Below are positions 7,191-15,406 of a DNA stretch of 48,464 nt, piece after piece. Position 1 is the first letter of the stretch. Every line of letters begins with the position of its first letter. Source of the DNA: Collinsella aerofaciens (GTDB taxonomy: Bacteria; Actinomycetota; Coriobacteriia; Coriobacteriales; Coriobacteriaceae); contig NZ_JAQLDQ010000016.1 of assembly GCF_028209395.1 (NCBI RefSeq), forward strand, positions 1-48,464. The letters are read 5' to 3'. Both the position numbers and the translations under genes were made by a program. The notes beneath the pieces were generated by a model, which saw only the letters and a program-made list of their open reading frames with translations, was not told the DNA's origin and searched no databases.

Positions 7191-8402
7191 TTAAAGAGAG
7201 AATAGGCGTGCGGTGACCGTCTCGGGTATACCCTGGCTGTTGCGCACCGTGGCGTACGTAAGGAATGAGTCCGATTTTCCCGCCGTAGCTGGATAATCGC
7301 CATATTCCAAAGCGCGGTCGGGCGACAACAGCGAGCCATAGGTCTTGGCAGAGGTGTCGATGAGAAAATGCGATGCCTGTACCTTAACGAGATATTTATT
7401 CTTCTTGCCGGCAGCACATGCGAGCGGCTCGCGGGACAGAAAGAGGTATGGCCCTCCCTCATTACCGATATACGTGCCCATGTTGCCCAGGCTGCCCACG
7501 CCACTATAGGTCGCCTCGATAGAAAACACGAAGGTATCGCCCATATATACGGCCTCGAAAGGCGAGACTGACGAGGGAAGGACTAGCTGGGCACGTTTGG
7601 TGTTGTTGCCGTCGGTCAGATCGATTGCCGTTATGCCGTAGTAGACGCCCTCGTCGTTGCGGACACGCGGCGAGATGGTCAAAATGCCGTCGCTCGCACG
7701 CGGGGCCGATGCAAAGCGGCCCGTCGATTTCCAAATTGTCTCGGCCTTGGATTCATCAAGCGAGCGACGATAGCAAAACGAATCACTACTCGTTTTATTG
7801 CCGCCTGCCGAAGGCATTTTATACCAGATGACTGATGACCCGAACGCCGTGAACAGTGGCGGATCATAGTCCTTGCCACCCCGATCGAGCTCAACCACGT
7901 CGCCAGAGAGCGAAGCGCCCGACAGATTTTGAGCGTAGAGCTTCCACGATGAATTGGCAAAGTTCATCTCAACCCACGCAAACACGCCATCGCCGGCGCG
8001 GACATCGTAAAACGAATACCCCGCACCTTCGATAGGATCCTCGATGAGCGTCGTGAGCGAGCCGTCGCCCAAGTTGAGCACGCCAAGCGTGTTGGCATGC
8101 AGCGCAGACGCCGGGGCCATCATCGCCGCGGCGTAATCGCCGTCGCAGTAGTACAGCAGCGTACCCAAGGGCAATGTCCATGTCGCCATGGGCTCAAGAT
8201 CGATATCGACGGCCTCATACTCATCCGTAATCGAGACGATCTTTGAGTCGTCTTTGATAACCTGTGGCTCGCCGGCAGCATCGTCGCTGGTACCCGTTTT
8301 CTTTGAGCATCCGGCAAGCACCGTGGCAGCGCCCGCGGCAGCCCCTCCGAGCACAAAGCCGCGGCGCGATATTCCGTTCTTGACGTGGTCGGCGATACTC
8401 AT
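7191..8402 (-). CDS. Tat-exported lipoprotein of unknown function
   Basis: This 403-residue protein has a twin-arginine signal, SRRGFVLGGAAAGAA, running into a lipobox VLAGC (Cys32), so it should be exported folded and lipid-anchored. The mature part has repeated motifs with W/Y and DG turns (TLPLGTLLYYCDGDY, GDGVFAWVEMNF, FGSSVIWYKMP), suggesting a beta-propeller-like fold. I do not recognise the family, and the propeller is inference. The ATG at 8402 overlaps the upstream stop (TAATG), so translation is coupled to the TSCPD gene. No cofactor-binding motif stands out. Confidence 0.82.
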   Translation of the reverse strand: MSIADHVKNGISRRGFVLGGAAAGAATVLAGCSKKTGTSDDAAGEPQVIKDDSKIVSITDEYEAVDIDLEPMATWTLPLGTLLYYCDGDYAAAMMAPASALHANTLGVLNLGDGSLTTLIEDPIEGAGYSFYDVRAGDGVFAWVEMNFANSSWKLYAQNLSGASLSGDVVELDRGGKDYDPPLFTAFGSSVIWYKMPSAGGNKTSSDSFCYRRSLDESKAETIWKSTGRFASAPRASDGILTISPRVRNDEGVYYGITAIDLTDGNNTKRAQLVLPSSVSPFEAVYMGDTFVFSIEATYSGVGSLGNMGTYIGNEGGPYLFLSREPLACAAGKKNKYLVKVQASHFLIDTSAKTYGSLLSPDRALEYGDYPATAGKSDSFLTYATVRNSQGIPETVTARLFSL

Positions 8403-8665
8403 TAGGCGATCTCGGCGCGAGCGGCCTCGATAGCGCGCGTGAGCTGATCGGCGCAAGAAGTCTTTTTCATACCGCAGGTATTACCAGCGAGAACCTCGAT
8501 GACGCGATCGGCAGGAGCACCCTCGACCAGCTTAGAGATAGCCTTGAGATTGCCGTTGCAGCCACCGGTAAACTCGACGCCCACCACCTTGTTGCCGTCA
8601 TCGGACAGGTCAAGGTGGATATTGCGAGTGCATACGCCCTGAGGCTTGTAATCAAAACTAATCAT
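8402..8665 (-). CDS. TSCPD domain protein (TIGR03905 type)
   Basis: This 87-residue protein consists of one TSCPD domain. Cysteine signatures are EFTGGCNGNL, AGNTCGMKKTSCADQL and GVCTRNI. The domain also occurs at the C-terminus of some B12-dependent ribonucleotide reductases and has a suspected metal or nucleic-acid-linked role; the function of stand-alone members is not established. It precedes the Tat lipoprotein gene with a one-base overlap, so the two are one transcript. Conserved Cys residues suggest metal or redox binding, which is inference. Confidence 0.85.
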   Translation of the reverse strand: MISFDYKPQGVCTRNIHLDLSDDGNKVVGVEFTGGCNGNLKAISKLVEGAPADRVIEVLAGNTCGMKKTSCADQLTRAIEAARAEIA

Positions 8666-8778
8666 TGCGTTCCCCTCTCGTAAAGCAATTTCAGACGTCT
8701 ATTATCCCCGTCCGAACCGATAAAGTATCGCGGGCACCGATTCAACATTCCCCAATGCGCAAACCGGCGGTAGCAATA

Positions 8779-10578
8779 CTAGCAATCTGCTTCCCGAGCG
8801 TGGACTTTTCGTTTCTCTTGATACATGTTGTGGTCAGCGATGTGGTAAATCTCGGTCAGTGTATAATCGGGCGCCTCTGCCGTCGCGACGCCAAACGACG
8901 CACTGACTGTCAGCACCTCATCGCTCGCAGCAGCAAGGCTGAGGCGAAGATCTTGCACTACTTCACATGCGGATTCGCGATCGGTGTGAGGGCAAATCAG
9001 CAAGAACTCGTCGCCACCAATGCGCATAGGCACAAATTTCTCGCCCGCCGCCCGCCTCAATACAGACGCCGTACGCCGTAGCAGCTCATCGCCCATTTCG
9101 TGACCGTAGAGATCGTTGGTACGCTTGAGGAAATTGCAGTCCATCATGATCACACTCACGGGCAGGGACTCGTTCACCAGGTCGTCGCCAAGGGACTCAA
9201 GGTAATTTCTATTGCGAAGTCCCGTCAGCTTGTCCTGGAAAGAAAGCTCCTCGGCGCGCTTTGTCATCGAGATGTTATGCGTTGCCACGACGACCGATTC
9301 CAGTCGACCCCGCTCATCGCGGCGCTGTGGAACAACCTGCAGCGAATACCACGTACCTCGGCAGTCTCGTACCTCGGCATCCAAGTACGGCACGCCCTCC
9401 ATACGATCCCGAAGCGTCTTTATATCTAAGAGCTCCATGACCGCCTCGCGACTTTCGGGACTCACAATGTCTCGGCAAACCGTTGCAAAAAAGTCATATG
9501 CCTCGGAGTGCTCGGCAAATATCTTCGCCACCGATGGCGACATGTTAATCCCCTCGATCTCAAGCGTGTCGAGATGCAACAGGAGGGTCGACTCATACGT
9601 GGTACTGATGGCATTGATGATGCCGAGCTGCTTGTCCTTTTCGGCCAAATTGCGACGATCGGCGACGATACGCACCAACAGCACTACAACCAAAAACACC
9701 AGGAACGCCAGTACGCCGGCAGTGATAAATGAAATCCTGCCCGACATGACCTCAGATTTGGGATAGAGCGCAAACAGGCGATAGTCCTTATACGCCGCAC
9801 GCACGGCATACCAGGTACTTCCCCGATATTCGACACGTGATAAGCCTTCGTCTTTCCAATCAATTCCGCTATCGGCAAGAAGCCGGGCGAGAGCTATATC
9901 GACGGTCGAATCGTTTGAAGAAACGATTTGTGCATCGCGCATCACGAACACCGTTGGGCTCTGATGGAATGTGTTGTTCACGAGCACGTCGGCGATCGTA
10001 TACGAATAATCATCGGTGGGCTCGGGCGCAAGCGATCGATACCCCAGTGCTACGCCATCACCGTACGGAACAACACTCACGGCAAAGTCAACATCTCGAC
10101 GCTCTACGACCGTCGAGTAGGACACCTTGGAGCCTCGGTACATCGATGCGACCGACGAACAGGCAAGCTCCTCTCGCCACAGCATCAGCGGATCGCGACC
10201 GTCGATATCGTAATGAGCGGTCATATGGCTGTCGGCGTCCATGACCAACATTCCCGAAAGGTGCTCGGTATGGACGTACTCCTCGACGAGGTCATCGTTG
10301 ACTTCAACGTGATCAGGTGGCAAGAACGTCGCAAACGACTCGAGCGCGGCATCCAAATTGTTCGTCGCCTCGGTTTTTCTTCCCTGTTCATATCGGTCAT
10401 ATTTTTCGCAGGCGTTTTTTAAAAACACCATGGTTTCCTGGCCAAACCCAAGCGTTTTATCGAGACAGCGATGCGTGCCGACCACATACAGCAGACCCAA
10501 CAAAGCAGCGCTGGCCACAACGCAGATAGCCGCGGTGACTAATGCCTTTCGGCGTAAGCGGCGCTCATCATTTGTCAT
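8779..10578 (-). CDS. membrane-bound diguanylate cyclase
   Basis: This 599-residue protein is predicted to make cyclic di-GMP from two GTP. A first helix (about 11-30) and a second (about 260-285, VLAFLVFLVVVLLVRIV) bracket an extracytoplasmic sensor region. A PAS-like segment follows (about 300-435, ending VVVATHNIS), then a GGDEF domain from DKLTGLRNRNYL with metal-binding MMDCNFLKRTND and the active site GGDEF at 521-525. The usual RxxD inhibition site just before GGDEF is not visible, so product feedback may be weak. No EAL or HD-GYP domain is fused. The start overlaps the stop of the solute-binding protein gene (ATGA), indicating a sensory pair. Confidence 0.92.
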   Translation of the reverse strand: MTNDERRLRRKALVTAAICVVASAALLGLLYVVGTHRCLDKTLGFGQETMVFLKNACEKYDRYEQGRKTEATNNLDAALESFATFLPPDHVEVNDDLVEEYVHTEHLSGMLVMDADSHMTAHYDIDGRDPLMLWREELACSSVASMYRGSKVSYSTVVERRDVDFAVSVVPYGDGVALGYRSLAPEPTDDYSYTIADVLVNNTFHQSPTVFVMRDAQIVSSNDSTVDIALARLLADSGIDWKDEGLSRVEYRGSTWYAVRAAYKDYRLFALYPKSEVMSGRISFITAGVLAFLVFLVVVLLVRIVADRRNLAEKDKQLGIINAISTTYESTLLLHLDTLEIEGINMSPSVAKIFAEHSEAYDFFATVCRDIVSPESREAVMELLDIKTLRDRMEGVPYLDAEVRDCRGTWYSLQVVPQRRDERGRLESVVVATHNISMTKRAEELSFQDKLTGLRNRNYLESLGDDLVNESLPVSVIMMDCNFLKRTNDLYGHEMGDELLRRTASVLRRAAGEKFVPMRIGGDEFLLICPHTDRESACEVVQDLRLSLAAASDEVLTVSASFGVATAEAPDYTLTEIYHIADHNMYQEKRKVHAREADC

Positions 10579-11447
10579 GATTCCGCTCCTTGCCCGTCCG
10601 TCGTCGCCCCCGCCTTGTACTTGCCCACAATGCGCTCAGTCGTGCCATCTCGATCCATCTCGAACAGCACGGTATTGAGGTTTTTGACGTACTCCCCCTC
10701 ATAGCCGTCCTTAAACGCAACGCCCAGGTCAACCGTCATAACATTGTCGGCGAACACACGATACAGGCCGGGATACTGAGCGCCAAGGCAATCAAGCGAC
10801 CGAGCGTCCGCCATCCAACAGTCAACATACCCCTTGACGAGGGCGGCTTTGCAAAGTTCGGCAGAGCCATATGATTTGATGTTCACGTCCGGCGAGATTT
10901 CCAGATCGCCTGCAAGCAATCGGCGTTCACTCACCGAACCGGCAATCACCGCAACAGTCTTGCTGCCATCGAGATACGCCAAGGACTTGATACCACTCGT
11001 TTTCTTGGCGGCAACCGAAACCGTCACGGTTAGATACGGCTCGGTCCAGTAATAATCGTCTTCGCGATAACAGGGCGAATAGTCGCACCACAGACAATCG
11101 ATATCGCCGTTTTTAAGCAGGCGATCGCGGTCATTCCAAAATATGTCGATGAATTGCGGCCTGAGCCCCGCACGTTTGCAAGCCTCGCGTGCGATATCGA
11201 TATCGATACCAGCGTAGTCGCCCGTGGTATCGATATACACATAGGGATCGTTATCCGTAACGCCAATTTTGAGTTCCGAGAGATCTTTATCGGATTCACT
11301 CGATGGGGTAGAACTGCTTCGAACGGCATACGTCAGGGCGACCGCACAAACGGCAACAAGGAGTATGAGCACGGACGAGACGATAGCGCCTCGTTTGATA
11401 CGTCTGGGCACACGACTCTTTTCATCGAAACAGCAGATAAGGTTCAT
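10575..11447 (-). CDS. membrane-tethered solute-binding protein (SBP family 3)
   Basis: This is a periplasmic-binding-protein fold of the amino-acid family: LKIGVTDNDPYVYIDTTGDY, then AGIDIDIAREACKRAGL, WTEPYLTVTVSVAAKK, and a second lobe with VAVIAGSVSERRL. It has no lipobox. A basic N-terminus leads to one uncleaved-looking helix (about 21-43, VSSVLILLVAVCAVALTYAV). No ABC permease or ATPase is nearby; instead it is translationally coupled to the diguanylate cyclase. I therefore infer a ligand sensor rather than a transporter part. The ATG at 11447 is the best start, although its upstream site is weak; an upstream in-frame extension runs into a terminator hairpin. Confidence 0.85.
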   Translation of the reverse strand: MNLICCFDEKSRVPRRIKRGAIVSSVLILLVAVCAVALTYAVRSSSTPSSESDKDLSELKIGVTDNDPYVYIDTTGDYAGIDIDIAREACKRAGLRPQFIDIFWNDRDRLLKNGDIDCLWCDYSPCYREDDYYWTEPYLTVTVSVAAKKTSGIKSLAYLDGSKTVAVIAGSVSERRLLAGDLEISPDVNIKSYGSAELCKAALVKGYVDCWMADARSLDCLGAQYPGLYRVFADNVMTVDLGVAFKDGYEGEYVKNLNTVLFEMDRDGTTERIVGKYKAGATTDGQGAES

Positions 11448-11476
11448 TTTATTACCAGGGGGCCAGTGCGGCAGTG

Positions 11477-11512
11477 AAAAAAAGCGCCTTGCCCAAAACG
11501 GGCAAGGCGCCA
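11477..11512 (-). terminator. strong terminator upstream of the solute-binding protein gene
   Basis: The minus strand has an 11-bp perfect stem GCGCCTTGCCC/GGGCAAGGCGC followed by seven T. It closes whatever is transcribed from 11513-11685, since the surface protein gene already has its own terminator. Confidence 0.85.
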
Positions 11513-11685
11513 ATGGCTGAAATGCATCCGCAGGCGGTCGAATTAGGTCAACCCTACTCGAAGCTCAGCTGCTCCCGAATGCACCCCCGACCGCTGCCTC
11601 GTTCAGGCCGTTGGCGCCGACCGCGTATCTGGCGGTTTCCGGCGCGCCGCACTGCACGCGACACACGGGCTGAAGTCTTTAACGT
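11513..11685 (-). ncRNA. possible small RNA between two terminators
   Basis: This 173-bp stretch has no convincing coding frame and lies between two minus-strand terminators. It contains a long-range stem GCGGTCG (11534-11540) with CGACCGC (11588-11594). A second terminator directly behind the first implies an independent short transcript or read-through backup. No RNA family was recognised and no promoter was located with confidence. Confidence 0.25.
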
Positions 11686-11747
11686 AAAAGCCCCGTAGGT
11701 AAAACGAGTTACCAACGGGGCTTGGACTGAAAGGTCGCGCTTAAACG
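11686..11747 (-). terminator. terminator of the Ig-like protein gene, repeated at 15298-15359
   Basis: On the minus strand AGCCCCGT pairs with ACGGGGCT and is followed by TTTTAC. The stem plus about 25 bp on its upstream side (CTTTCAG and flanks) match 15298-15359, which follows purB. It is a duplicated terminator module. Confidence 0.7.
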
Positions 11748-11758
11748 AGAGGGGCGCC

Positions 11759-14700
11759 CTAACGCTCGAGACGTTTGCGCATAAGCGCGAAGGCAATCAG
11801 CGAAGCGCCGGCAACGGCCATAATAAAGGCGACAGCAAGGGCCTGGTCGCCCGTGTTGGCGAGCGTACCCTTAGTAGTCTTAGCAGACTTTTTGGTTACC
11901 TTGGTCGTCGTCTGCTGACCGGGCTGGGACGGCGTCGCGGGCCGCGCGGGCTGAGTCGGCTCCCCCTTGGCCTCCTCGCCCGTCACCACGTACGTCGAGA
12001 AGTGGCTCGTGCGGAAGCAGAGGTAGTCGCCCTCGGTCCACGTATCCATAGCCTGAGTAGAACCATCCTCGGCAACGTAGAGCACCTTGAGATTGGTGAG
12101 CGCCTTCATGGCAGCAGTCATCTTGACACGGACGATGAAGGACATGCCTTCGTAGTCCTCGATAACCTCGCCGTCCTTGAGAAGCTTGATATCGAGCTTA
12201 TCGGCAACCTTGGTACTCCCCTGCTCAAGGCCGGAAATTGTAGCATTGGCGGCGTCGGTAAGATTTTTCGGCTCCTCGACCACAAGAGAGATGCTGTTGT
12301 TCTGGGCAATGCCGGCAGCGGCATTGTTCTCGGCGCTTACGCTAACGTCCGTTCCGTCGCTACCTGCAACGCCCGCAATGGTCCTCGCCGCCACAGTAAC
12401 GGTACAGGTCATTGTTTTGTCACCACAGGCAGCGGTGATCGTGGCGGTACCGGCCTTAAGCGGCGTCACGACGCCGTCTTTGACCGTAGCGATCGACGAG
12501 TCGCTGGAGGTCCAGCTCACCGTTGTATCGTCTGCATCTGCAGGAGTCACCGTTGCGGAGAGCTTTGCGGAGGCGTCGCCTACGGTAAAGGAAAGGTTCG
12601 TCTTGTTGAGCTCAACCTTCTGGGCGGGATTGGTCACGCTCACCGAAACGGTCTGGGAGAGCGACCCCGCGGTGATGGCGAATGAACCGGAACCAGTCTT
12701 GAGGGCAGTGACGGTGTAGGAGCCATCGCCGTTGTCGACAACCTTAAATGCCTTCGAGGCACCCGTGTCATCCAGAGCGAGCTTGGTCTCGTCGACCTCA
12801 CCTGCTAGGGCTCCGGCAAGAGAGGCTTTTACGGTACCTTCTTCACTCTTCGCAAGGTTGAGGGAGGACTGATCGACTGTAAGACTCGTTGCGGGATTAG
12901 AGACGGTCACCGCGCAATCCTGAGAATAGGCGCCATCTTCGGTCGAAGCAGTGATGGTTGCGGTGCCCTTGGAAACAGACGTCACTTTGCCGGTTTGATC
13001 GACCGTAGCGACGCTCTCGTTACTGGACTTCCAGACAACCGTCTGGTCAGCCTCCGCGGGAACGACCGTTGCCTTAAGCTGCTCGGTTGCAGCGCCCACA
13101 AGCGTGACCTTCTGCTTATCGAGTGTGATACCTGTTGCAGGTTGAATAACCGTCACCTTGCACGTGGCGCTATACTCGCCGTCCTCAGTGGTAACGGTGA
13201 TCGTGGCAGCGCCGGCCTTGACCGGGGTCACGACGCCGTCCGCAACCGTAGCGACCTCCGGGTCACTCGAAGACCAGGACACATTCTTATTCGTTGCATT
13301 GTTGGGCTCAACCGTTGCGGTCAACGTCGAGGGCTCACCGCCCACAGCAAGCTTAAGATTCGACGCGCTGAGACTGACGCTCGAGACCCTTACGACCGGA
13401 GTGGTTACCGTAATTGCATCCGTGGTTGCAGAGACTCCATCAACCGTTGCCGTGATAGTAGCATTACCGTCACCGACAGCGGTAACAAGACCGTTGCCAT
13501 CGACGGTAAGGACGCTCTCGTTGGAAGAGGACCAAACAACCTGGCTGGCCTTGTCATCAGGGGAGACCTTTGCCTTCAGCTGCTGAGTCGTGCCTTTATC
13601 CATGGAGGTTGAGTAGCTGTCCGCAATGGAAACCGCAGTCTTTGCAGGTTCCTCGCCAGGCTTAACGACATGAACGGTCATCGTGTCACAGAGACGACCA
13701 CCCAAGTACATTGAAACCGTTGCATCGCCGTAACTATGAGGCACTAAATACCCCAAGTAACTGCCACCATTAAACATCGGTCCTTTTACCTCGAGGACAT
13801 CGGGATTATCTGAAGTGAAAGAATACTTTGCACCGGCATAGGAGTCCATCAATTCCTCAGCGCTTTTGCTCAGCACGCCCTTTGGATATTCAAACCCCCT
13901 GTCACATTCCAGCCAAAGCCAATCTTTGGATATACTATCTGAACTGACCTCACAGGGAAATGTATAATCGCTCGACACAAACTTAGCCTTCGAAAGGCTC
14001 ACTTCCGCAGGGTCGACAACCTCTATCTCAAAGGGATGGTCATTGCCAAGGCCATCACGAGCATGAGCCTTAACGGTGCCAGGCTTTATTGCCTTAAACG
14101 AGTTTTCACCATCGATAAGCTCAACAACATCGCTGCTTTCTAGAGAATAGGTTACAGAGCTAACGAGCGAATCCCAATGTGCACGCTGGCATGCCTTCAG
14201 TGCTTCATTTGGGGAAACGTTGAGAATGGCAGACAGATAAGAGCTGTCCCCAACCAGCATCTTTTGTTTTTTGTTCCCACGCTCATTGAATCCAGGCTCC
14301 TGATTCTCGGTTACAACATCACATAGCTTCTTCATCTCGGTCTCGCCGTTGCAATAGTCGACAAGAACCTTGGCCTCTTTTGCATCTTTCGCCAACGCCT
14401 CGAGTTGCAAAGAAGCGCTTAGCTCAGAAGTTCCATATGAATAATAATTCGAATTCACCCTTGCCTGAACTTTGGAATCCTTTGAGGGATCTTCCTTTAT
14501 TTCAAAATATGTAGCCGCACGGGTCTCGTCCTTGGGGCGAACGTAAACTGTCCCCTCTAGCAATGCATAGTGCGTGTTCCCGCATTTTTGCGGACAATCA
14601 TCCGTGTAACCCAGCGTTGCAGTCGTTGTCGTCGCACCGGATTGGTCATAGGATACGAAACTCACCTTAATTGGATTGACATTAGCCACGCTCTTAATCT

Positions 14701-15109
14701 TAAGAGAACCGTTTAAACTCTCGTCAGCCCTGCTCTTCATGGTTATAGTCGTTGTGCCGACTTTGGTGGGACTAATTGTCAACACCCAATCACGTGATTT
14801 ATAGCTCACTTTAGCGATATCCTCATCAGACGATGTGATATCGATATCACTGGGGTCAATGGGCGCCCATTCGTGATTTTTATTAAAAAAGGAAAGCCTT
14901 CCTTTCACCGTCTGTCCAACAGCGACATCAAATTCTGACCACACATCGCCTGTAGACGAATCGTATGGGAGAAACGATGCACCCATGGAACCATCCTGCG
15001 ACTCCAGCATGACAGCATCCGCATGCGGGGCGGCCACCGTCAGCCCAAACGTTGCCGCCGTTAAAGCAACGCAGATGCCTGCGGCTATCCTCCAAAACCC
15101 TTTTCTCAT
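11759..15109 (-). CDS. Ig-like (BIG_2) repeat surface protein with LAxTG signal
   Basis: This is a cell-wall-anchored protein of about 1116 residues. A signal peptide (MRKGFWRIAAG through PHADA) precedes a large unrecognised N-terminal region. About five bacterial Ig-like repeats follow (about 490-950), each with a valine-serine-rich core such as VVWSSSNESVLTVDGNG and VTAVGDGNATITATVDG. A further domain, a Pro/Thr/Lys wall-spanning stretch, LANTG at about 1083-1087, a helix and MRKRLER complete it. LAxTG suits a class E sortase. Likely a surface adhesin; the target is unknown. The start at 15109 is set by the signal peptide. A G10 tract lies in the upstream promoter region. Confidence 0.88.
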   Translation of the reverse strand: MRKGFWRIAAGICVALTAATFGLTVAAPHADAVMLESQDGSMGASFLPYDSSTGDVWSEFDVAVGQTVKGRLSFFNKNHEWAPIDPSDIDITSSDEDIAKVSYKSRDWVLTISPTKVGTTTITMKSRADESLNGSLKIKSVANVNPIKVSFVSYDQSGATTTTATLGYTDDCPQKCGNTHYALLEGTVYVRPKDETRAATYFEIKEDPSKDSKVQARVNSNYYSYGTSELSASLQLEALAKDAKEAKVLVDYCNGETEMKKLCDVVTENQEPGFNERGNKKQKMLVGDSSYLSAILNVSPNEALKACQRAHWDSLVSSVTYSLESSDVVELIDGENSFKAIKPGTVKAHARDGLGNDHPFEIEVVDPAEVSLSKAKFVSSDYTFPCEVSSDSISKDWLWLECDRGFEYPKGVLSKSAEELMDSYAGAKYSFTSDNPDVLEVKGPMFNGGSYLGYLVPHSYGDATVSMYLGGRLCDTMTVHVVKPGEEPAKTAVSIADSYSTSMDKGTTQQLKAKVSPDDKASQVVWSSSNESVLTVDGNGLVTAVGDGNATITATVDGVSATTDAITVTTPVVRVSSVSLSASNLKLAVGGEPSTLTATVEPNNATNKNVSWSSSDPEVATVADGVVTPVKAGAATITVTTEDGEYSATCKVTVIQPATGITLDKQKVTLVGAATEQLKATVVPAEADQTVVWKSSNESVATVDQTGKVTSVSKGTATITASTEDGAYSQDCAVTVSNPATSLTVDQSSLNLAKSEEGTVKASLAGALAGEVDETKLALDDTGASKAFKVVDNGDGSYTVTALKTGSGSFAITAGSLSQTVSVSVTNPAQKVELNKTNLSFTVGDASAKLSATVTPADADDTTVSWTSSDSSIATVKDGVVTPLKAGTATITAACGDKTMTCTVTVAARTIAGVAGSDGTDVSVSAENNAAAGIAQNNSISLVVEEPKNLTDAANATISGLEQGSTKVADKLDIKLLKDGEVIEDYEGMSFIVRVKMTAAMKALTNLKVLYVAEDGSTQAMDTWTEGDYLCFRTSHFSTYVVTGEEAKGEPTQPARPATPSQPGQQTTTKVTKKSAKTTKGTLANTGDQALAVAFIMAVAGASLIAFALMRKRLER

Positions 15110-15171
15110 TCCCCTAAGTCCAATCTCTCGTGAAAAAACGCAGCATTCTCCCACACCTTAAAATTGGCTTA

Positions 15172-15202
15172 AGGATACCCCCCCCCCAACGAGCACTTGC
15201 AA
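15172..15202 (-). promoter_or_regulatory. putative promoter with G10 tract in the spacer
   Basis: On the minus strand TTGCAA (15197-15202) and TATCCT (15172-15177) could be -35 and -10 boxes. They are 19 bp apart, and ten consecutive G (C10 on the + strand at 15178-15187) make up half the spacer. The -10 lies about 63 bases before the ATG of the Ig-like protein gene. Loss of one or two G would bring the spacer to 18 or 17 bp. The tract is directly visible; the promoter boxes are inferred. Confidence 0.45.
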
Positions 15203-15297
15203 GCTAATGTTTGCCAGAAGGGGCAAATTAACGGCAAGCGACATTTCTGCAATATACCATCATCCGCTGAAGTGTGACTTTCCCGACGCTCCCACGC

Positions 15298-15359
15298 AAA
15301 AGCCCCGTTGATAAACGCGTTACCAACGGGGCTCGGGCTGAAAGGCCGAGCTTCAACGG
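15298..15359 (-). terminator. terminator after purB (repeat copy)
   Basis: On the minus strand AGCCCCGTTGGTAA pairs with TTATCAACGGGGCT and is followed by TTTTGC. The adjacent CTTTCAGCCCGA is shared with the module at 11686-11747. It lies about 50 bases after the purB stop. Confidence 0.75.
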
Positions 15360-15406
15360 AGGCCGAAAGTAAACTGATCGGTTTGACTTCGTCCCCAATC
15401 GATCAG

